Source: UBA2450 sp045132035
GTDB taxonomy: Bacteria; Bacillota_I; Bacilli_A; RFN20; CAG-826
NCBI GenBank assembly: GCA_045132035.1
Contig: JBGURM010000114.1
Location: 1-10,847, forward strand
DNA: 10,847 nucleotides
Direction of reading: 5' to 3'
Part shown: positions 6,332 through 10,847 of the stretch, in pieces
How positions within the stretch are numbered: position 1 is the stretch's first letter
Layout of the letters: every line of letters begins with the position of its first letter
Made by a program: the position numbers and the translations under genes
Notes under the pieces: model-generated
What the model was told of the DNA's origin: nothing
Databases searched by the model: none
Seen by the model: only the letters and a program-made list of their open reading frames with translations

Positions 6332-7402
6332 ATGTCAGTAAAAGTTGCAATTAACGGATTCGGTCGTATCGGCCGTTTAGCCTTCAGACAAATGTTTGGC
6401 GCAGAAGGATATGAAATCGTTGCGATTAACGATTTAACTTCCCCAAAAATGTTGGCTAACTTATTAAAATATGACACCGCTCAAGGTGGCTACTGTGGAG
6501 TCTTCGGAGAAAACTTACATACAGTTTCTTCAAAAGAACCAGTCGTTGACGAAGAAACAAAAGCAGTCTTAGTCCCAGGTTCAATCACAGTCGATGGAAA
6601 AGAAATCACCATCTACGCAGAACCAAAAGCAGAAAAATTACCATGGGGTAAACTCGGTGTCGATGTCGTCTTAGAATGTACAGGTTTCTATACTTCTAAA
6701 GCAAAAGCACAAGCTCATATCGATGCAGGTGCAAGAAAAGTCGTCATTTCCGCTCCAGCTGGAAACGACTTACCAACCATCGTCTTCTCAGTCAATGAAA
6801 AGACCTTAAAACCAGAAGATACTATTATCTCTGCTGCTAGCTGTACAACAAACTGCTTAGCACCAATGGCCAAAGCTCTTAATGATGCATTCCCAATTCA
6901 ATCTGGTATCATGACAACAGTCCATGCTTATACCGGTGACCAAATGATCCTTGATGGACCACACAGAAAAGGTGATTTAAGAAGAGCTCGTGCTGGTGCT
7001 GCTAACATCGTTCCAAATAGCACAGGTGCTGCTAAAGCTATCGGTTTAGTCATTCCTGAATTAAATGGCAAACTCATCGGTAGTGCACAACGTGTCCCAG
7101 TCCCAACTGGTTCCACAACAATTTTAGTCGCAGTTGTCAAAGGTGATGATGTCACAAAAGAAGCTATCAACGCTGCAATGAAAGCTCAAGCAAGTGCTTC
7201 CTTCGGTTATACAGAAGAACAATTAGTTTCATCCGATGTTATCGGTATGAGATTTGGTTCCTTATTCGATGCCACACAAACCATGGTTACAAAGATTGCT
7301 GATGGTTTATTCCAAGTCCAAGTCGTTTCTTGGTATGACAACGAAAACTCTTATACTTCCCAAATGGTTCGTACCATTAAATACTTTGCAGAATTAAAAT
7401 AA
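6332..7402 (+). CDS. gap: Glyceraldehyde-3-phosphate dehydrogenase, NAD-dependent glycolytic type
   Basis: Catalyses oxidation and phosphorylation of glyceraldehyde-3-phosphate to 1,3-bisphosphoglycerate, reducing NAD+. The N-terminal Rossmann motif is INGFGRIGR (7-15). Asp34 in INDL sits at the end of the second strand, which favours NAD over NADP. The active site is SAASCTTNC (167-175) with catalytic Cys171, and His198 in TTVHAYTGDQ (195-204) activates it. RRARAGAANIVP, TGAAKAIG and the C-terminal WYDNENSYTSQMV are all typical. At 356 residues it is about 15-20 longer than usual; the extra length lies around 57-83, between the YDTAQG segment and the VDGKEI strand. A strong AAAGGAGG Shine-Dalgarno ends at 6321, 10 nt before the ATG. 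Codons are noticeably richer in C-ending forms (GTC, ATC) than in the upstream genes, as expected for a highly expressed gene. It leads the operon with pgk and tpiA. Confidence 0.98.
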   Translation: MSVKVAINGFGRIGRLAFRQMFGAEGYEIVAINDLTSPKMLANLLKYDTAQGGYCGVFGENLHTVSSKEPVVDEETKAVLVPGSITVDGKEITIYAEPKAEKLPWGKLGVDVVLECTGFYTSKAKAQAHIDAGARKVVISAPAGNDLPTIVFSVNEKTLKPEDTIISAASCTTNCLAPMAKALNDAFPIQSGIMTTVHAYTGDQMILDGPHRKGDLRRARAGAANIVPNSTGAAKAIGLVIPELNGKLIGSAQRVPVPTGSTTILVAVVKGDDVTKEAINAAMKAQASASFGYTEEQLVSSDVIGMRFGSLFDATQTMVTKIADGLFQVQVVSWYDNENSYTSQMVRTIKYFAELK

Positions 7403-7416
7403 TTGGGCAATATAAG

Positions 7417-7430
7417 TTAAATTAATTTAA
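7417..7430. repeat. 14-bp perfect AT palindrome between gap and pgk
   Basis: TTAAATTAATTTAA reads the same on both strands. It lies 15 nt after the gap stop and directly abuts the GC-rich hairpin at 7431. In so AT-rich a region this may be chance, but it could also provide an A-rich upstream side to the terminator-like structure. Confidence 0.4.
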
Positions 7431-7457
7431 AAAGCGCCCATCAAAAGTGGGCGCTTT
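7431..7457 (+). terminator. Strong intercistronic hairpin between gap and pgk (partial terminator or stability element)
   Basis: AAAGCGCCCA (7431-7440) pairs perfectly with TGGGCGCTTT (7448-7457), giving a 10-bp stem around a 7-nt loop. It is by far the most GC-rich hairpin in the non-coding parts of the window. Only three Ts belong to the arm and the following bases (ACATTTAT) are an interrupted U-tract, so termination is probably incomplete. The pgk Shine-Dalgarno starts 9 nt later and no clear promoter lies between, so pgk and tpiA likely depend on read-through. It could set a higher gap than pgk level or protect the gap mRNA 3' end after cleavage (inference). Confidence 0.65.
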
Positions 7458-7479
7458 ACATTTATAAGGAGAAAGTAAA

Positions 7480-8685
7480 ATGTTATTAGTTAAGGACATG
7501 AAAGACCTTAAAGGTAAACGCGTTATTGTTAGAGTTGACTTCAACGTCCCTCAAAAAGGTGGAGTTATCTCTGATGACAATAGAATTGTCGCCGCTTTAC
7601 CAACCATCAAGGAATTAATCGCTAAAGGCGCTCGTGTTGTTTTAATGTCTCACTTAGGCAAAGTAAAACACAAAGAAGCACCAGAAGTGGTTGAAGAACA
7701 AAAGAAAAAGAACAATATGGCCCCAGTCGCAGTTCGTTTAAGTGAATTACTTAATCAACCAGTTCATTTCTGCCCAGTTACTAGAGGCGCAGAACTTGCC
7801 AAAATGGTTAACGAACTCAAAGATGGTGAAGTCTTATTAATGCAAAATACCCGTTATGAAAAGGGTGAAGAAAAGAACGATCCAGAACTTTCAAAAGAAT
7901 GGGCTGCTTTAGGTGATGCATTTGTTATGGACGCTTTTGGTAGCGCTCATAGAGCACACGCTTCTACATTTGGTATCCCAGAAATCTTAAAGGGTGAAGG
8001 CAAACAAGTCGCTATTGGCTATCTTGTTGAAAAAGAAGTCGTCTCTTTAAGAAGAGTGGTTGATGTTCCAGCTGAAAATCATCCATATATCGCCATCTTA
8101 GGTGGATTCAAAGTTTCTGATAAGATTAAAGTCATTGATTCTTTATTAAAGAAATGTGACAAAGTCATTATCGGTGGCGCGATGGCCTATACTTTCCAAG
8201 TCGCTTTAGGAAAGAAAGTTGGTAATTCTCCATTTGAAGCTGACCAATTAGAATATGCGAAGAGAATGTATGACACTGGTAAGATTCTTTTACCAATCGA
8301 CGCCAAAGTCGCTAATGATTTCGATAACCCAACCGATATTAGAATCGTTGAAGGTGATATCCCAGAAGGATTCCAAGGTATGGATATCGGACCAAAGACC
8401 GCTGCTTTATATGCTTCTGAAATCGCTAAAGCTAGAACAGTTTTCTGGAATGGACCAATGGGTGTCTTTGAAAAAGATGAATTCACCGATGGTACAGTCG
8501 CAGTTTGTAAAGCTTGTGCAGAATTAAAAGATGCATTCACAGTTATTGGTGGTGGAGACAGTGCTTCCGCTGCTAAAAAACTTGGTTATAAAGAAAAATT
8601 CTCACACGTTTCTACAGGTGGAGGAGCATCTCTTGAAATGATCGAAAATGATGGTCATCTCCCAGGAATTGATGTTATTGGTTAA
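7480..8685 (+). CDS. pgk: Phosphoglycerate kinase
   Basis: Transfers the acyl phosphate of 1,3-bisphosphoglycerate to ADP, giving ATP and 3-phosphoglycerate, directly after GAPDH in glycolysis. Two-domain monomer of 401 residues, near the normal 390-400. The N domain shows RVDFNVP (18-24), SHLG (57-60), NTRYEKGE (123-130) and GSAHRAHAS (154-162). The C domain shows ILGGFKVSDKI (206-216), WNGPMGVFE (323-331), GGGDSASAA (357-365) and STGGGAS (378-384). Small oddities: Phe210 stands where most PGKs have Ala in GGAKVSDK, and residues ~61-82 form a slightly long lysine/glutamate-rich loop where SHLGRPKG is common. An AAGGAG Shine-Dalgarno (7466-7471) is 8 nt before the ATG, just downstream of the intercistronic hairpin. 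The stop is 1 nt before tpiA. Confidence 0.98.
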   Translation: MLLVKDMKDLKGKRVIVRVDFNVPQKGGVISDDNRIVAALPTIKELIAKGARVVLMSHLGKVKHKEAPEVVEEQKKKNNMAPVAVRLSELLNQPVHFCPVTRGAELAKMVNELKDGEVLLMQNTRYEKGEEKNDPELSKEWAALGDAFVMDAFGSAHRAHASTFGIPEILKGEGKQVAIGYLVEKEVVSLRRVVDVPAENHPYIAILGGFKVSDKIKVIDSLLKKCDKVIIGGAMAYTFQVALGKKVGNSPFEADQLEYAKRMYDTGKILLPIDAKVANDFDNPTDIRIVEGDIPEGFQGMDIGPKTAALYASEIAKARTVFWNGPMGVFEKDEFTDGTVAVCKACAELKDAFTVIGGGDSASAAKKLGYKEKFSHVSTGGGASLEMIENDGHLPGIDVIG

Positions 8686-8686
8686 T

Positions 8687-9442
8687 ATGAGAAGAAAATT
8701 ATTACTTGGCAACTGGAAAATGAACAAGCTTGCTAGCGAAGCAAGAGAATTTGCTTTAGCAAGTAAACCACTTGCCGAACTCGCAAAGAAAAATAATATC
8801 GATTTAGGTGTTGCTCCAACATATTTAAGCTTAGCCGCAACTAAAGAAGCTGCTAGTAAAGATATGATTGTTGCTGCCCAAAACGTTCATTTTAATCCAA
8901 GTGGAGCGTTCACTGGTGAAGTGAGCATTCCAATGTTACAAGAATTTGGCATTGATTGGGTTATTATCGGTCACTCTGAAAGAAGAGCATATGATAATGA
9001 AACCAACCAAAAATGTCATGACAAAATGAAAGCCTTATTTGCTAACAATATGGTACCAGTCTACTGTGTTGGTGAAACCTTAGCGGAATTTGAAGCAGGC
9101 AGAACTAAAGAAGTCGTTGGTAGACAAGTTAGAGAAGGCTTAGCAGATTTCACTGCTGAAGATGTTAAACATTTAGTTGTTGCTTATGAACCAGTTTGGT
9201 CCATTGGAACAGGCAAAAATGCATCAAGTGAAATCGCTCAAGATATTTGTAAATTCGTCCGTGATGTCATTAGAGAATTAGTTGGTGATGTCGCTGATGA
9301 AATCAGAGTCTTATATGGTGGCTCTGTTAAACCTGTCAACGTTAAAGAATATCTTTCTTGCCCAGATGTTGATGGTGCTTTAGTTGGCGGAGCTTCTCTC
9401 AAGATTGATTCATACGAAGAATTACTTAAAAACATTCTTTAA
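8687..9442 (+). CDS. tpiA: Triosephosphate isomerase
   Basis: Interconverts dihydroxyacetone phosphate and glyceraldehyde-3-phosphate, feeding GAPDH. The (beta/alpha)8-barrel hallmarks are present: GNWKMN (8-13, Lys11), IIGHSERR (93-100, electrophile His96), AYEPVWSIGTGK (166-177, general base Glu168 and the mobile loop), LYGGSVKP (209-216) and DGALVGGASL near the C terminus. The reading frame is open upstream to an ATG at 8648, but that start would overlap the conserved PGK C terminus. ATG 8687 gives the family's usual N terminus (a few residues before GNWKMN) and 251 residues, the usual length. The start is 1 nt after the pgk stop with no strong Shine-Dalgarno, so translation is probably coupled to pgk. 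Confidence 0.97.
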   Translation: MRRKLLLGNWKMNKLASEAREFALASKPLAELAKKNNIDLGVAPTYLSLAATKEAASKDMIVAAQNVHFNPSGAFTGEVSIPMLQEFGIDWVIIGHSERRAYDNETNQKCHDKMKALFANNMVPVYCVGETLAEFEAGRTKEVVGRQVREGLADFTAEDVKHLVVAYEPVWSIGTGKNASSEIAQDICKFVRDVIRELVGDVADEIRVLYGGSVKPVNVKEYLSCPDVDGALVGGASLKIDSYEELLKNIL

Positions 9443-9462
9443 TCTATTAGGAGTTCATTATT

Positions 9463-10242
9463 ATGCCAGGATTTGAAGAAGATCGTGACTATTTTAATGG
9501 GCAATCCGGTTCAAAAGTCAAAAAATTAACAAAAGATAGAGAAGTAGACACTAGTGGAGTTCTTAGCTTTGCTAAGGTCTTCCTCTATATGTTTATGTAT
9601 CTAGCAATTACCGCTGCGGTGGCATTTGGCTTAGGTGCACTTATCACCCATTTATATGCTGCTTCAGTCGCAGCTGGTGGAACTGGTGAAGAAGTACTTA
9701 GACCATTCTTAGGAGTGATGATTGGTAGTGCGGTCGCACTAATAATCATGATGCTAGTGGTTAACTTTGTTGTCTTAAGAGGCAAACATTCCGTTTTAGT
9801 TCCTTCTATTATTTATTCAATATTAGTTGGTGTCCTATTCTCCACATTTACAATCTTCATTGATTGGAGAATTATGGGAATGGCCTTTGGAATCACTTCA
9901 GGTATCTTCCTCCTTATGGGTTTAATTGCCTTAGTGAGTAAAGGAAATTTTGCTCCTTTAGGAATGTTAGGCCTTGGCTTATTACTTGGTAGTGGAATAT
10001 TAGTACTTGCTAACTGGTTAATTGGTTCAACCACTATATGGTGGATTGTCTCATTCGTCATCTTCGCTGCAGTGATGTTCATTGCAATGTTTGATGTCTG
10101 GAATGTCAAAAAGATTACTGAACGTGGTGCAGCAGATCGAAATATTTCCTTCTACTACGCGTTCGTCATGTACACGGATTTCATTAATGTATTTATTAGG
10201 ATTTTATATTTCTTATTAATCATTTTTGGAAATAAAAAATAG
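9463..10242 (+). CDS. Bax inhibitor-1 (BI-1/YetJ/YccA-like) family membrane protein
   Basis: Predicted polytopic membrane protein of 259 residues resembling the BI-1/TMBIM family. The B. subtilis member YetJ is a pH-sensitive calcium leak channel; the physiological role of most bacterial members is unclear. A charged cytosolic N terminus (1-35) precedes about seven hydrophobic helices: roughly 38-65, 80-105, 110-132, 137-158, 163-187, 192-210 and 229-256. The last half carries the family-like layout, with FDVWNVKKI (210-218) in place of the usual ADTQxI-type motif and YTDFINVFIRIL (237-248) resembling the LDFINLFLxxL end. Asp211 and Asp239 could be the paired aspartates that gate YetJ (inference). 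An AGGAG Shine-Dalgarno (9449-9453) lies 9 nt before the ATG. It follows tpiA by 20 nt with no terminator between, so it is probably the last gene of the glycolysis operon. Confidence 0.75.
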   Translation: MPGFEEDRDYFNGQSGSKVKKLTKDREVDTSGVLSFAKVFLYMFMYLAITAAVAFGLGALITHLYAASVAAGGTGEEVLRPFLGVMIGSAVALIIMMLVVNFVVLRGKHSVLVPSIIYSILVGVLFSTFTIFIDWRIMGMAFGITSGIFLLMGLIALVSKGNFAPLGMLGLGLLLGSGILVLANWLIGSTTIWWIVSFVIFAAVMFIAMFDVWNVKKITERGAADRNISFYYAFVMYTDFINVFIRILYFLLIIFGNKK

Positions 10243-10266
10243 TTAGGATTAAAAAAATAAGTATTT

Positions 10267-10297
10267 GGTGGTGGGTTTATTCCCATCACCTTTACTT
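10267..10297 (+). terminator. Rho-independent terminator after the BI-1-like gene
   Basis: GGTGGTGGG (10267-10275) pairs with CCCATCACC (10282-10290), a 9-bp stem with one G-U pair and a 6-nt loop (TTTATT), followed by TTTACTT. It closes the gap-pgk-tpiA-BI-1 unit and insulates the rRNA operon downstream. Confidence 0.8.
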
Positions 10298-10325
10298 ACG
10301 CGTATGCGTGTATATACGCGTGTAT
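10297..10325. other. 29-nt alternating purine-pyrimidine tract, candidate Z-DNA segment
   Basis: Every base from T10297 to T10325 alternates pyrimidine and purine without a break, with many CG and GT/CA steps. It contains ACGCGTAT (10298-10305) and its reverse complement ATACGCGT (10314-10321) with an 8-nt spacer. It is the most GC-rich piece of the intergenic region and sits about 160 bp upstream of the rRNA -35 box. Alternating CG/CA steps are the known sequence requirement for the Z form under negative supercoiling. Any role here is inference. Confidence 0.6.
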
Positions 10326-10343
10326 TTATATAAAAGAAATACA

Positions 10344-10377
10344 TTCTAACTATATTAATTAAGTAATATATTTAGAA
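10344..10377. repeat. AT-rich inverted repeat upstream of the rRNA promoter
   Basis: Arms 10344-10357 (TTCTAACTATATTA) and 10364-10377 (TAATATATTTAGAA) pair at 13 of 14 positions, with a C-T mismatch in the middle and a 6-nt loop (ATTAAG). No U-tract follows, so it does not look like a normal terminator. It could be a protein-binding dyad or a cruciform-forming site. The base composition raises the chance of random pairing, but 13/14 is long. Confidence 0.5.
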
Positions 10378-10486
10378 ATAATCGAAAAAAATGAATAAAA
10401 TTATAAATTTTAATAACAAAAAAGTTAGACCTAATCAAGAAAAAAATAAAACATATAAAAAAATAGAAAAAAAGTTAAAAAAGTGA
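10378..10486 (+). promoter_or_regulatory. A-tract-rich region, UP-element-like, upstream of rRNA promoter
   Basis: This is almost pure A/T with many phased A-runs, strongest at ~10441-10482. It directly abuts the -35 box. Such tracts upstream of rRNA promoters bind the RNA polymerase alpha C-terminal domains and bend DNA, raising initiation. I see no open reading frame of useful length and no convincing second promoter here. Confidence 0.6.
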
Positions 10487-10516
10487 TTGACTCATTTTTA
10501 TCAAAAGTGATATTAT
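10487..10516 (+). promoter_or_regulatory. rRNA operon promoter (sigma-A type, extended -10)
   Basis: TTGACT (10487-10492) and TATTAT (10511-10516) are separated by 18 nt. TG at 10508-10509, one base before the -10, makes an extended -10. Transcription should start near 10522-10523, about 140 nt before the 16S start. With the A-rich upstream region this looks like a strong, growth-related promoter. Confidence 0.85.
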
Positions 10517-10522
10517 ATTCAA

Positions 10523-10570
10523 GCGTGCAGTTCAGAGCACGAACTTATTACAAAGTAATATAAAGCACGC
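10523..10570 (+). ncRNA. rRNA leader structure: compact three-way junction
   Basis: The predicted leader RNA begins with GCGTGC (10523-10528), which pairs with GCACGC (10565-10570). Enclosed are two hairpins placed back to back: AGTTC/GAACT (10529-10533 with 10541-10545, 7-nt loop) and TATTAC/GTAATA (10546-10551 with 10555-10560, AAA loop). All three stems are perfect. This is a 5' leader element of the pre-rRNA rather than a separate RNA gene; it may mark the 5' end for assembly or processing (inference). Confidence 0.6.
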
Positions 10571-10590
10571 AACTGATCTTTGAAAACTAA
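10571..10590 (+). promoter_or_regulatory. boxA-like antitermination element in the rRNA leader
   Basis: The TGATCTTTGAAAACT stretch (10574-10588) matches the conserved Firmicutes rRNA-leader sequence equivalent to boxA (TGCTCTTTAACA in E. coli). NusB and S10 bind boxA and keep RNA polymerase from stopping early in untranslated rRNA. It lies directly after the three-way junction and about 75 nt before mature 16S. The remaining leader (10591-10662) is AT-rich spacer; I cannot test pairing with the 3' side of 16S because that is outside the window. Confidence 0.75.
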
Positions 10591-10662
10591 ACAGATGTAC
10601 AAACAACAAACGTCAATTTTTTAAATTTACAAAACCAGATAATAATTTTGAACTAGAATACA

Positions 10663-10847
<185 letters not shown>

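Noticed and set aside
8187..8540. 117-codon open frame on the minus strand inside pgk
   Set aside because: It lies wholly within the strongly conserved PGK coding frame, has no recognisable domain and no sensible ribosome site. It is a shadow of the real gene.
8648..8686. Longer tpiA start at ATG 8648
   Set aside because: It would overlap the conserved PGK C terminus by 38 nt and add 13 residues before the normal TPI N terminus. ATG 8687 fits the family length.
9813..10109. 98-codon minus-strand open frame inside the BI-1-like gene
   Set aside because: It is antisense to a clear membrane protein and its composition mirrors the hydrophobic codons opposite. No independent evidence supports it.
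10298..10321. ACGCGTAT/ATACGCGT arms as an additional terminator
   Set aside because: There is no U-tract after the arms and a good terminator already lies directly upstream. The strict purine-pyrimidine alternation is the more striking property.
10425..10459. Second tandem rRNA promoter (TTAGAC with TATAAA)
   Set aside because: Spacing is 23 nt, too long. The A-rich context produces -10-like hexamers by chance, so only the 10487-10516 promoter is supported.
10523..10570. tRNA-like gene in the rRNA leader
   Set aside because: The 48-nt three-stem fold lacks an anticodon arm, the T-loop consensus and the needed length. It is better explained as a leader structure.

Overview
The window is an AT-rich stretch of a Gram-positive-type bacterial chromosome. 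All genes lie on the + strand and are tightly packed. It reads like a low-GC Bacillota genome, possibly on the Mollicutes/Erysipelotrichia side of Bacilli. Three things suggest this: the order lgt-ppaX-trxB-rapZ-whiA (a Firmicutes cluster), a Firmicutes-type rRNA leader with a boxA-like motif, and a 16S rRNA 5' end of Bacillota type. Tryptophan is written TGG throughout and whiA ends in TGA, so there is no sign of TGA reassignment. The exact lineage cannot be fixed by eye.

Region 1 (1-6240) is one long run of near-contiguous genes. It holds lgt (5' end outside the window), a PpaX-like HAD phosphatase, trxB, rapZ, whiA, a small XRE-type regulator, a sugar-phosphate-type nucleotidyltransferase and a 96-residue protein of unknown function. 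Junctions are 8-nt overlaps (twice), a 2-nt gap (twice), a 4-nt ATGA overlap, a 35-nt gap and a 4-nt gap. The run ends at a hairpin terminator at 6206-6232. Compared with the Bacillus subtilis arrangement, yvcK is missing between rapZ and whiA, and no HPr/Crh gene follows whiA. RapZ has also lost the P-loop lysine.

Region 2 (6241-10297) is a lower-glycolysis operon: gap, pgk and tpiA, followed by a Bax-inhibitor-1-like membrane protein. A promoter region with a perfect 7-bp inverted repeat precedes gap. A strong GC-rich hairpin sits between gap and pgk and could act as an attenuator or mRNA-stability element. GAPDH, PGK and TPI together carry glyceraldehyde-3-phosphate to 3-phosphoglycerate with ATP and NADH formation. 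No cggR precedes gap, and no pgm or eno follows tpiA. A terminator follows the membrane-protein gene.

Region 3 (10298-10847) is the start of an rRNA operon. In order it holds a 29-nt alternating purine-pyrimidine tract (candidate Z-DNA), an AT-rich inverted repeat, an A-tract-rich UP-like region, a strong extended -10 promoter, a leader that folds into a compact three-way junction, a boxA-like element, and the first ~185 nt of 16S rRNA.

Most of the window is ordinary housekeeping DNA and I do not see a clear new multi-gene system. The points most worth checking are the degenerate RapZ P-loop together with the missing yvcK, the structured DNA before the rRNA promoter, the inverted repeat at the gap promoter, the enlarged Lgt, and the nucleotidyltransferase plus unknown-protein pair.
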